Shown here piece after piece: positions 15,521 to 24,527 of a stretch of 64,000 nt of DNA. The notes under the pieces are model-generated. The model was given only the letters and a program-made list of their open reading frames with translations. It had not been told where the DNA came from and ran no database searches. The translations under genes and the position numbers were made by a program. How positions within the stretch are numbered: position 1 is the first letter of the stretch; every line of letters starts with the position of its first letter. The stretch covers positions 3,968,001 through 4,032,000 of the forward strand of contig CBDFMV010000003.1 of the NCBI GenBank assembly GCA_965249815.1. The letters are read 5' to 3'. This DNA comes from JAJAZB01 sp965249815. Lineage in GTDB: Bacteria; Bacteroidota; Bacteroidia; Cytophagales; Spirosomataceae.

Positions 15521-17294
15521 ATGGTGCCCGACCCGGTGCAGTCCCGAAAATTCGCCTTTTTTCTCGCCCTGATTCTGCTGCTGGCCCTCGGTTTGCGGCT
15601 GTACAAACTCGACGCCTACGGGATCTTTTTCGACGAAAAATCCACCGTACATGATTTCGCAGGGCATCAGCCTTGAAGGGGCCAACCAGCAGGACGTTTT
15701 CGGGAAAACCTACTTCACACCCCGCGAGTACTGGAAGCCCAAGCCCCTCCAGGATTACTTCGACGCCCACATTCGCGGCGACATCGGTAACAGCCCGGCG
15801 TATTACCTGCTCATTCACGCCTGGATTCGGCTGTTTGGCCTCAGCGACTTCTCCGTCCGGCTGCTGTCGGTGTTGTTTAGTGTCGCTACGGTGTGGCTGC
15901 TGTACCGCTTCACGCTCCGGCACCTCGGCAACCCAAATCTGGCGCTGGCGGCGGCAAGTCTGGCGGCCATCGAGCCGTTTTTTGTCGCCTACAGTCACCA
16001 GGCGCGGAATTACTCGATGAGTTTTTTCTTCACGCTGCTGGCCACGCACCTGTTTCTGAATCTCGTGAAAACGCCTGCGCACGAGCGACGTTTTGGCCAA
16101 TACCTGCGATACGGCCTGACGGCGCTGGTGTGTCTGTTTTGCCACTACCTCGCGTTCACGGTGTTGTTGGCGCACGGGTTGTACGTGCTTTTTTTAGTGA
16201 AACCGGGCCGATTGTGGCTCGGACTGGCCGGGGCTGTGAGCCTGGCCCTGGCGGGCATGGCGCTCTGGATGACCCTCGGTGGGGGCACGTACACCTTCCG
16301 CACCCTGAAGTACCAGGCCCGTTTTTACCACGACATTGCCCACAATCCCGCCGTGCAACCGCAGTACGTCGGGTGGATCGACCCGGCCACGCCCGCCAAC
16401 GTACTGCGCAAACTCGGCCCGATTCTGGCCGACCAGTTTATCGTCACGAATGGGTTTTACAGTGCCTTGAAAGGCGCGAAAAATTTCGCTTTGCTCGCCC
16501 TGCTCATGGCGCTGAGCGTCTGGGCTTACCAACGCTGGCGACGGGCGCACCAACTTTTTTTTCCGGCGCTGGCGTTGGGTGCCAACGCGCTGGCGCTGCC
16601 CTTCTTTTCGGTGAATCCGGGGCAGTTTCTGGGGTTGGAAGCGGCACTGATTCTCGCGCTGCTGCTGGGCCGTTTTGGCCGGAAAAAAGCCACGCCTGAC
16701 GAGCGAAAACTGATCTGGTTCTTCCTGATCCTCAGCCTGCTCCCGACGGGATTTCTGCTTTTTTCGGCCCTCAAAGACGGCCACACGGTTGGGCTGACGC
16801 AACGCTACGCGGGGTTCTCGTTTCCCTACGCCATCCTGCTGGTGGTGCTGGCCCTGCGCGAGGCCGCCGAATTGGATAAGTGGGCCAGATATGCCATTTT
16901 TGGGGCGCTGCTCTGGCAGTTGGTGTGCGTGGGCGGGGTGTTGAGCGAAATTTATGCGGATACCTCGGTGAAGTACACCTACCACGCCAAACCGCGCGTT
17001 CGGAACCCGTACTGGCAGGCGGCGCAGGCCATCGAGCGGCTTTGCCAGCCCGGCGATACGGTGATTTACCCGGCCAACAACCGGAGCGTTTTTTCGGCGG
17101 TGAAGGAAGCCCAGAAGCAGTACGAACGGGTTTCGCCCTTCGACGCGCAGATGGTGAACCTGTACCTGCCCAAAACGGCCGACTACCCGCAGCGCATCGA
17201 CCCGACCAACGGCGACAAAATCTGGCTCTACCAACATCAGTCCGGTCGGCGTCGCATGATTTTTGATTTTAAAGGCCTGACGTACCGATATTGA
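15521..17294 (+). pseudogene. GT39-like polytopic glycosyltransferase, frameshifted near its 5' end
   Basis: A membrane glycosyltransferase of the ArnT/PMT type that would use a lipid-linked sugar donor on the periplasmic side. The first part (ATG 15521) gives a membrane segment and the catalytic-type motif LYKLDAYGIFFDEKST, then hits a stop at 15676. The rest continues in another frame from 15651 (MISQGISLEGANQQ...) for 547 residues with about ten membrane segments. The span 15521-17294 is 3n+1 long, so one extra base between about 15636 and 15651 explains the break. Repaired length is 590 residues, normal for the family. The A5 run at 15636-15640 or the GTAC at 15647-15650 are the likely sites. 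Genes downstream on the same strand follow closely. Confidence 0.8.
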
Positions 17295-17300
17295 GTGAAC

Positions 17301-18158
17301 ATGACGCCTTTTGAAACCCTCACTGAACCCGTTTCAGTCGCTGACCCGATACCGACGGCGGACGAACTACGCCGACTTGCGGGCCGGTTGCGGCTGAAAA
17401 CCCTCGACTTGTACCGCCAGGCCAATGCCGGGCACATCGGCTGCTCGCTGAGCTGCCTCGATTTGATGGTCGCTGGGTTGGTGATTCACCGGAAAGGGGA
17501 GGAGGCCTTCATTCTTTCGAAAGGCCACGCGGCGGCGGCACTTTACGCTTGCCTCAATTTCCTCGGTGAAATTTCGGACGAAGTCCTCGCCACGTTTTAT
17601 CAAAACGGCACGACGCTGTCGGCCCACCCCGCACCGGGGCAGTTTGCGGGCATTCCTTTCGCCACGGGTTCGCTCGGGCACGGGTTTCCGATTGGGGCAG
17701 GCATCGCGCTGGCCGATAAGTTGCGCGGCAGCGACACCACGACGTACGTACTGATGTCGGACGGGGAAACCAACGAAGGCACGACCTGGGAAGCCGCGCA
17801 TTTCGCCGTTCAGCACCGCCTCGATAACCTGCTGGTGTTCATCGACAAAAACGGCTTGCAGGGTTTTGGCCAAACCACCGATGTATTCGGCGACACGGCC
17901 AACCCACGCACCTGGGCAAGCATCGGGTTCGAGGTCGTTGAAACGGATGGGCACGACGCTGCGGGATTGGTGCAGGTCATCGAGGACTTGAAAACCCGCC
18001 GCGATGGTCGGCCCAAAGTTGTGGTGGCCCGCACCATCAAGGGCAAGGGCGTGTCGTACATGGAAAGCCGCCTCGAATGGCACTACCTGCCCATGAATCC
18101 GGAGCAGTACGAACAGGCCAAAGCCGATGTCCAGGCGCAGTACGGGCTGAGCGATTAG
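17301..18158 (+). CDS. Transketolase N-terminal (thiamine-pyrophosphate-binding) subunit
   Basis: A 285-residue protein that equals the N-terminal third of transketolase. It carries the TPP/magnesium motif (MSDGETNEGTTWEA... with DKNGLQGFG about 30 residues on) and the early loop AGHIGCSLSCLDLM. Together with the C-terminal subunit gene at 20213 it should form a working enzyme that moves a two-carbon ketol unit between sugars. The ATG at 17301 is preferred over a GTG at 17295. It starts 6 nt after the GT39 gene. The pair is split by an epimerase-glycosyltransferase fusion gene, which points to a biosynthetic role in sugar making rather than central metabolism. Confidence 0.9.
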   Translation: MTPFETLTEPVSVADPIPTADELRRLAGRLRLKTLDLYRQANAGHIGCSLSCLDLMVAGLVIHRKGEEAFILSKGHAAAALYACLNFLGEISDEVLATFYQNGTTLSAHPAPGQFAGIPFATGSLGHGFPIGAGIALADKLRGSDTTTYVLMSDGETNEGTTWEAAHFAVQHRLDNLLVFIDKNGLQGFGQTTDVFGDTANPRTWASIGFEVVETDGHDAAGLVQVIEDLKTRRDGRPKVVVARTIKGKGVSYMESRLEWHYLPMNPEQYEQAKADVQAQYGLSD

Positions 18159-18202
18159 GTGAGCAATCGGTCGCCTGATGGCTGGCTATCAATTTGTCAT
18201 TC

Positions 18203-20191
18203 ATGCAAGAATCTTCCCTGCGCGAGAAAATAGAGCAACTTCCCGGCCCCATCTTCGTGTTTGGAGCCAGTGGATTTATCGGAGCTAATTTATTCCACGA
18301 AATTTTCCGGGTTCGACGCGACGTGTACGCCCTCACCCACGACGCCCAGAAAGCGTGGCGGCTGAAACTGCTCAACGTACCCGCAGAGAATGTCGCGCAT
18401 TGCGACATCGTGTCGGCGGCATCGGTACGGAGCGTTTTTGAGTTTTACAGTCCCCGTACCGTTTTCAATCTGGCGGCCTACGGCGCGTATTCCAAGCAGA
18501 AAAACATCCAGCTCACCTACGAAACCAACGTGCTGGGCACGGCCAACCTGCTCGAGCAGTGCGGGCCGCAGACGGTGTACGTCCACGCGGGCAGCAGTTC
18601 GGAGTACGGCTTCAACTGCACGGCCCCGAAGGAAACCGACCCCGTCGAGCCGAACAGCCATTACGCCGTCTCGAAGGTGTCCGGCGCGTACCTGATTCAA
18701 TTTTACGCGCGGGTTCAGCAGAAAAAAGCCCTGAATTTGCGGTTGTATTCGATTTACGGGGACTGGGAAGAACCCGACCGGCTCATTCCGAAGGTCGTGG
18801 AAAGCGCCCGGCACGGAAGCCTGCCGAGCCTGGTTTCGCCCGACATCAGCCGTGATTTTGTGTTCATCACCGACTGCGTGGAAGCCTTCGTGGACGCTGC
18901 CCGGTCGGATTTTTCAAAAACTGCCGGGCATTCGTACAACATCGCGAGTGGGCAAAAAACCACGATTGGCGACCTTGTCGACGTGGTTCGGGCCGAGTTT
19001 TCCATCGCCGAAACGCCCATTTGGGGCACGATGCAAAACCGGCAGTGGGATTTGGCCGACTGGTACGGCGACCCCACCGCTGCCCGCACCGACCTGGGCT
19101 GGCAGGCCCGCACGCCGCTCGCCGAAGGCCTGCGCCGCACGCTCGACTGGCAACAAGCGATTGAGTACGAAGAGCGCTTGCTGCCCGCCTTCCAGAATCC
19201 GTACCTCAACCCCGTCATTACGGCCATCATCGCCTGTTACAAAGACGCCCAGGCGATTCCGTTCATGTACGAGCGGTTGGTGAAAACGTTCAACGAGTTG
19301 AAGGTGCGCTACGAAATCATTTTCGTCAACGACAATTCGCCCGACAACACCGAAGACGTGTTGCGCAGCATCTGCGACCGCGACTCGGGGGTGATCGCCG
19401 TCAGTCATTCGCGAAATTTTGGCTCGCAGTCGGCCTTTTTGAGCGGCATGGAAATCTCGACCGGCGACGCCGTGGTGCTCATGGATGGCGATTTGCAGGA
19501 CCCGCCCGAAATCATCCCCCAGTTTTACGAGAAATGGCAGGCGGGTTTCGACGTGGTGTACGGCGTGCGGGTGCAGCGGGAAATGAAGCCGCACATCCAT
19601 TTTTTCTACAAAACGTTTTACAAGGTTTTTCAGAACCTCAGCTACATTCCGATTCCCCGCGACGCGGGCGATTTTTCGATGATGGACCGGAAGGTGGTGA
19701 AGGAACTGGTCGCCCTGCCCGAGACGGAGCAATTCATGCGCGGTTTGCGGGCCTGGGTGGGCTTCAAGCAGACCGGCGTGGACTACGTGCGTCCCGAACG
19801 AATGTTCGGAGTATCGACAAATAATTGGCGAAAAAACATCTGGTGGGCCAAGAAGGCCATTTTTTCTTTTTCGTTCGCACCGCTGGAGTTGATGAGTTAC
19901 GCGGGATTTTTGCTGACGGGTCTGTCGATTCTGGGCATTGCCTGGCAGGTTCTGGCAAAACTTTTTTTCTTCCCCGACACCCCCGCCGGGCTTTCGACGG
20001 TTATCATCCTGGTCATTTTCTTTGGCGGACTGACGCTCCTGGGCATTTCATTCCTGGGTGAGTACATCGCCAAGATTTTCGAGGAAACCAAGAAGCGACC
20101 CAAATTCATCCGCACCCGCATCCGCAAAGGCACGAAGGTGTACAACACAACCGAGGAAATCAGGGCGTTAATTCAGTCACAACGGAAGTAG
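18203..20191 (+). CDS. Fusion of NAD-dependent sugar epimerase/dehydratase and GT2 glycosyltransferase
   Basis: A 662-residue protein with two enzymes in one chain. Residues about 15-320 are an extended short-chain dehydrogenase: the NAD-binding GASGFIG is at 21-27, and the catalytic Tyr-x-x-x-Lys is at 154-158 in HYAVSK. Residues about 338-550 are a GT-A glycosyltransferase of the dolichol-phosphate-mannose-synthase or ArnC type (FVNDNSPDNTEDVL, DGDLQDPPEI with the metal DxD near 428). Two membrane segments near 560-620 follow, as in ArnC/GtrB proteins that load sugars onto polyprenyl phosphate. A likely job is to make a nucleotide sugar and transfer it to the lipid carrier. The ATG at 18203 is preferred over an in-frame TTG at 18194. 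It lies between the two transketolase genes. Confidence 0.9.
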   Translation: MQESSLREKIEQLPGPIFVFGASGFIGANLFHEIFRVRRDVYALTHDAQKAWRLKLLNVPAENVAHCDIVSAASVRSVFEFYSPRTVFNLAAYGAYSKQKNIQLTYETNVLGTANLLEQCGPQTVYVHAGSSSEYGFNCTAPKETDPVEPNSHYAVSKVSGAYLIQFYARVQQKKALNLRLYSIYGDWEEPDRLIPKVVESARHGSLPSLVSPDISRDFVFITDCVEAFVDAARSDFSKTAGHSYNIASGQKTTIGDLVDVVRAEFSIAETPIWGTMQNRQWDLADWYGDPTAARTDLGWQARTPLAEGLRRTLDWQQAIEYEERLLPAFQNPYLNPVITAIIACYKDAQAIPFMYERLVKTFNELKVRYEIIFVNDNSPDNTEDVLRSICDRDSGVIAVSHSRNFGSQSAFLSGMEISTGDAVVLMDGDLQDPPEIIPQFYEKWQAGFDVVYGVRVQREMKPHIHFFYKTFYKVFQNLSYIPIPRDAGDFSMMDRKVVKELVALPETEQFMRGLRAWVGFKQTGVDYVRPERMFGVSTNNWRKNIWWAKKAIFSFSFAPLELMSYAGFLLTGLSILGIAWQVLAKLFFFPDTPAGLSTVIILVIFFGGLTLLGISFLGEYIAKIFEETKKRPKFIRTRIRKGTKVYNTTEEIRALIQSQRK

Positions 20192-20212
20192 TGACACCAG
20201 TTTCAAGATACG

Positions 20213-21121
20213 ATGCGAAAAGAATTCAGCCAGGCCATCGAGCGCGTCGCCACAGACGACGACCGGGTGGTGTTCATCACCGGCGATCTCGGCTTCAATG
20301 CCCTCGAAAACGTGCAGGCGATGCTGGGGCCACGGTTTATCAACGCGGGCGTGGCCGAGCAGAACATGGTCGGGCTGGCAGCGGGCATGGCCCACCGGGG
20401 GTACCGGGTTTTTTGTTATTCGATTGCGCCTTTCATCGTGTACCGCTGCCTCGAGCAGTTTCGCAATGACGCCTGCCTGCACAACCTGCCGGTTTTTCTG
20501 GTCGGCAACGGCGGCGGTTACGGGTATGGCATCATGGGCAGCACCCACCACGCCATCGAAGACCTCGCCGCGCTCAGCGGGTTGCAAAACGTGACCTGCT
20601 ACGTGCCGGGCTTTGCCGATGAAGTCGAAACCTGTGTGCAAACGATGGTCAGCGCCGCAAAACCCGCCTATCTGCGGTTGGGCGTGGGCCGGGCGCTGCC
20701 TGAGGGCACCGAACTTTCCGGCTCCTTTCGGGTGGTGATGCGACCCGCAAACGCCGCCGGAACGGTCTTGGCGCTCGGACCGGTTGTTTCGAACGTGCTG
20801 AACGCCTTCAACCAGGACGGCCTCGCCGGTCGTTTCAACGTGTTGACGGCTCTCACGCTCCCGCTCGAACTGACCGACGACATCGCCGAATTAATCAGGC
20901 GAAGCGGCCCGTTGCTGGTGGTCGAGGAACACGTCGGCGTGGGTGGGCTGGCCCAGCAGCTTTCCGTGAAGTTGCTTGAACGGGGCATCGTGCCCACCTG
21001 GTTTCGCAGCCAGACGGCGGCAGGGTACCCCGGCGGTCGTTACGGCGATCAGTCGTACCACCAGCAGCAATCCGGCCTCGACGCTGGTCATCTTGCCCAC
21101 CTGCTCCAGGAATTGATTTGA
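20213..21121 (+). CDS. Transketolase C-terminal subunit
   Basis: A 302-residue partner of the protein at 17301. It begins with the pyrimidine-binding domain (VVFITGDLGFNALENV), has the catalytic Glu in INAGVAEQNMVGLAAGMA near residue 50, and ends in a transketolase C-terminal domain (GPLLVVEEHVGVGGLAQQL). It starts 21 nt after the epimerase-glycosyltransferase fusion, and the next gene overlaps its stop by TTGA, so it sits in a tight operon. With the glycan genes on both sides, I infer a role in making an unusual sugar for the surface glycan. Confidence 0.9.
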   Translation: MRKEFSQAIERVATDDDRVVFITGDLGFNALENVQAMLGPRFINAGVAEQNMVGLAAGMAHRGYRVFCYSIAPFIVYRCLEQFRNDACLHNLPVFLVGNGGGYGYGIMGSTHHAIEDLAALSGLQNVTCYVPGFADEVETCVQTMVSAAKPAYLRLGVGRALPEGTELSGSFRVVMRPANAAGTVLALGPVVSNVLNAFNQDGLAGRFNVLTALTLPLELTDDIAELIRRSGPLLVVEEHVGVGGLAQQLSVKLLERGIVPTWFRSQTAAGYPGGRYGDQSYHQQQSGLDAGHLAHLLQELI

Positions 21122-22803
21122 ACCGCGCCGTTGCCACCGAACCCCGCACCCGGACTCGTCCGGGTTCCTCCAACGCCGCCGTGGTAGGGTGGTGGGGGGT
21201 GGTGTTGATTCCGGTGGTCGTTCATTTTTGGGTCCTGTCGCGATTCGGTATCAGCATTCCAAAATGGGACGACCATGCGCTGCGGAATTTCCTGGTCAGT
21301 TTCAATCAGGCCAATTCTTGGATTGAAAAACTGCGGCTGCTCTTTGCCCAGCACAACGAGCACCGCATCGTGTATGACCGCCTGATTACGTTGCTTTTTT
21401 ATCAGATCTCCGGTGAAATTAACTTTGTGTGGCTGATGGCCTGGGGTAGCCTGAGTTTGGTGGGTATTCTGGTTTTGTTCTACCAACTCATCCGGCGCGC
21501 GGGTTTGCCGTTGAGTGTATTCCTGCCCTTGCCTTTCTTGTTGCTCACGCTTCAACACCATGAAAACACGCTCTGGGGCATGGCGGCATTGCAGAATTTC
21601 TCGGTCGTATTTTTTGGACTTCTGACATTTTTTTATCTGGCCGAAAATATTAAACGGTCATTCGGTTGGGCGTGTTTTTGGGCTATGGCGGCACTTTGCA
21701 CGAGTGGAAACGGGGTGTTGGTCTGGGCCGTTGGGCTGGTCCTGCTGGGGTTGCAAAAGCGCTGGCTCTACGCTGCGGGTTGGGCGCTGCTGGCCGTGAT
21801 CGCGCTGGGGTTGTATTTTTTTGATTACCAACGTCCGCCGGGAAATCCAATCGTGACCGTGGCCGGAGTGGGTCAGTACGCACGCGGCTTGCTGGGTTTC
21901 CTCGGAGCCGTGGGCGACTGGAACCCGAACTCGGTTACGCGCTTCGTGATACCGACTCTGATCGGAACCGGGTTGCTGTGCCTGGCGATTTTGTGGGGCT
22001 GGAAGGCGTTCCGGAAGACGCCCTGGCTACGCGGTGGTGCCGAACCATTCGATTACTTCCTGCTCGGCGTCGTTGGGTTCGTATTGGCCACGGCGCTGGT
22101 CGTCACCCGGGGGCGAATCGGATTCGGCGAGTGGGTACTGCTTACCAGCCGGGTGAAAATCTACTCGGTGGTGTTGCTGCTCACGCTGCTTGTCGCCGCT
22201 TTTCGGAACGTATCCTGGTTGCGGGGAAAAACGGCGCAGGGCCTGGTGCTCGCCGGGGCGGTGCTGTTCAACCTGGGCGTGGCGTTTGTGGAGTACGGCG
22301 AAGTCGTTTTTGCCCGACACGAGCGGGTGACGTGGTTATACAACTGGCAACATGGTAGGCCGGTGAACGAAGTTCCCGCCTACAACCGCCTGACCTTTCC
22401 CTACCGTCCGCCAGTGTTGCGGCCCATTCCCAATGGGTCAGTCAATGAATCTGTTGCCTTGAGTCTGGTTCGGGAAAAAAATAGCACCGTGCTCGTTGAA
22501 AACGCTTCGTACGTCGGCCCGGTTGGCCCCGACGAGGGCGCGTTCGTGTACCTGCGCGGCGCAACGGGGTCGTACCTGTTTCCCACACGCCAACGGCGAA
22601 ACAGGAGTCGGCGCAGTCTGCTGATGGGTGGCGGGTATTTCTCGCCGGGGTTTACGGCGGCGCTTCATCCTAACGAGGCTGCCGCCGGTGGCTATGACGT
22701 GGAGGTGGTCGAAATAACCGGAGAACGGGTAAAACGCGTTGCGACGAACCAGACGGTAACACTCCGCGGCGCGGGGGCTTCCAACCTTCCGAAAAACTGG
22801 TGA
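21118..22803 (+). CDS. Polytopic GT-C-like membrane protein, paralogue A
   Basis: A 561-residue protein with about ten membrane segments and a soluble C-terminal domain of about 130 residues. The start is a TTG that overlaps the previous stop (TTGA). The first periplasmic loop carries IPKWDDHALRNF and AQHNEHRIVYDRL, where paired Asp and EHR motifs resemble the catalytic loop of GT-C glycosyltransferases. The next gene is a diverged copy with the same motifs. I do not know a named family. The context (transketolase, GT2, acyltransferase) suggests sugar transfer from a polyprenyl carrier or glycan modification outside the membrane. Confidence 0.75.
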   Translation: MNRAVATEPRTRTRPGSSNAAVVGWWGVVLIPVVVHFWVLSRFGISIPKWDDHALRNFLVSFNQANSWIEKLRLLFAQHNEHRIVYDRLITLLFYQISGEINFVWLMAWGSLSLVGILVLFYQLIRRAGLPLSVFLPLPFLLLTLQHHENTLWGMAALQNFSVVFFGLLTFFYLAENIKRSFGWACFWAMAALCTSGNGVLVWAVGLVLLGLQKRWLYAAGWALLAVIALGLYFFDYQRPPGNPIVTVAGVGQYARGLLGFLGAVGDWNPNSVTRFVIPTLIGTGLLCLAILWGWKAFRKTPWLRGGAEPFDYFLLGVVGFVLATALVVTRGRIGFGEWVLLTSRVKIYSVVLLLTLLVAAFRNVSWLRGKTAQGLVLAGAVLFNLGVAFVEYGEVVFARHERVTWLYNWQHGRPVNEVPAYNRLTFPYRPPVLRPIPNGSVNESVALSLVREKNSTVLVENASYVGPVGPDEGAFVYLRGATGSYLFPTRQRRNRSRRSLLMGGGYFSPGFTAALHPNEAAAGGYDVEVVEITGERVKRVATNQTVTLRGAGASNLPKNW

Positions 22804-24527
22804 AAACAGCCAACCGACTTGCTGGTGAAACAGAGTGGGTGCTGCTTTTCAGCGCACTGCCCGTGCTGGGTTTTGCCTACGTCTGGAACCGCTACGCGGT
22901 GAATATTCCCTTCTGGGATGATCTGTTCGTGGTCGAAAATTCATTAATCCCGTTGCAAAACAGCCAGAGCCTTGGGGAAAAGCTCCGCCTCTGGTTTGGT
23001 TGGTACACGCAGACGGAACACCGAATCATCTACAACCGGCTGATTTTCTGGCTCATCTACCAAGCAGAGAGCCTCGTCAACTACCGAACGGCGATGGTGA
23101 TTGGCAACCTAAGCCTGGTCGGAATGGCGGTGTATTTCTTCCAGCTTTTCCAGAAGTTAGCCTTTCCCGCCCGTTACTTTTTGCCCGTGCCGTTTTTGCT
23201 GTTCGGCCTGGCTTCCTACGCAAACCAGTTTTGGGGCATGGGAGCGTTGTCCAATTTCACGGTGATTCTTTTCGTATTGGGTAGTCTGAGTTTTCTGGTT
23301 CGCAAAACCCCCGTTTCGTTCGGGTTGGCGGTACTTTCCGCCCTCGCGGCTACCCTGACCCTCGGCAGCGGACTGCTGGTTTGGCCGGTTGGACTGCTGC
23401 TATTGTTCTTTCAGCGCCGGTATTCAGCCCTGTTGGGTTGGGCATCGCTGACGGCGGTCACGATACTGTTTTATACGCGGGGGTATGTCCGCCCTGACTG
23501 GGCACCAAACCCGTTGCAAAACGCGGTCAATCCAGTCAACATTCTGCAAACGTTCGCAGGTTTTGCGGGAGCGACGTTCGATATCCTGCAACCCCGACAG
23601 GCGACGTTCACGGGCTACGAGTTGTTCGGCATCGAATACCATTTTTCCTGGCTACCGGTGTTTCTCGGCAGCATATTGATCGCATTCATTGCCTTTAGAA
23701 TATTCATTCAGTACGTAAAATCTGCATTTCTGGGGTTGAAGGGGCCTTTTCGCATCCCTCCGTTTCCTCCAGCGGCCCTCAATCTGATCGGGCTTCTGGT
23801 GTTCGTACTCGTTACGGCACTGGCTGCTTCGGTGAGTCGGGCGGGCGGCGATTTGAGCGCCGTGCTGAACAGCAAGTACAAAATCTATTCAATTCTGCTT
23901 ACGCTCGGCGGCTACGCCCTGTGGCTGATGTGGATGGAAGGACGGGCGCGGGAGTGGTCATTCCGGTTGTTCATGGCCTTTGCCGTGCTTTGGCACGTGG
24001 CCGGGTACACGCAGTATTTACCCAATGTGCTGAATAACCGGCAGGCCTTGCTGGCCGATGCCATGAATTTTCAGCAAAATGGCTCTTGGCGGTTTTACCC
24101 GGCTGGCGTCGTTACCCGTTTGGCCAATCACCACACGACCCGCATCGCCGAGGCGGGGTTTTATCAATTGCCGACCGGGCCGGACCTGCTACCGCCTGAT
24201 TCTACCGGGCAATCATTGAGGAGAGTCGAACTGATGGAACACCCAGATTACGTGTTGGTGGCGGAAAATACCCTGCCAGTTCCCGCTGACCCGCGTCAGG
24301 GCCGCTTCCTGTTGTTGAGCAGGAACAGTCAACGATTCTTTTTTCCAACCACGCCACGGCTCACGGTTTGGTCGCAAGCTATTCTTGGACAACCCTTTAC
24401 GTCCGGTTTCCTCAGTCGAATTTATACAGTTAATGTACCCGAAGGCCGTTACCGCCTGGGGCTTTACGACCCGGCAACCCACACCGCCACGCCGCTTGAT
24501 TCCTACCTCACCGTACGCCATGACTGA
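22800..24527 (+). CDS. Polytopic GT-C-like membrane protein, paralogue B
   Basis: A 575-residue paralogue of the preceding protein; the start is a GTG overlapping the previous stop (GTGA). It keeps the loop motifs (IPFWDDLFVVEN and TEHRIIYNRLIF), the WGMGALSNFTVILF helix that matches WGMAALQNFSVVFF in paralogue A, and a similar C-terminal soluble domain. The rest has diverged, so this is an old duplication. Probably a second transferase of related specificity. Its 3' end overlaps the acyltransferase gene by 8 nt. Confidence 0.75.
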   Translation: MKTANRLAGETEWVLLFSALPVLGFAYVWNRYAVNIPFWDDLFVVENSLIPLQNSQSLGEKLRLWFGWYTQTEHRIIYNRLIFWLIYQAESLVNYRTAMVIGNLSLVGMAVYFFQLFQKLAFPARYFLPVPFLLFGLASYANQFWGMGALSNFTVILFVLGSLSFLVRKTPVSFGLAVLSALAATLTLGSGLLVWPVGLLLLFFQRRYSALLGWASLTAVTILFYTRGYVRPDWAPNPLQNAVNPVNILQTFAGFAGATFDILQPRQATFTGYELFGIEYHFSWLPVFLGSILIAFIAFRIFIQYVKSAFLGLKGPFRIPPFPPAALNLIGLLVFVLVTALAASVSRAGGDLSAVLNSKYKIYSILLTLGGYALWLMWMEGRAREWSFRLFMAFAVLWHVAGYTQYLPNVLNNRQALLADAMNFQQNGSWRFYPAGVVTRLANHHTTRIAEAGFYQLPTGPDLLPPDSTGQSLRRVELMEHPDYVLVAENTLPVPADPRQGRFLLLSRNSQRFFFPTTPRLTVWSQAILGQPFTSGFLSRIYTVNVPEGRYRLGLYDPATHTATPLDSYLTVRHD

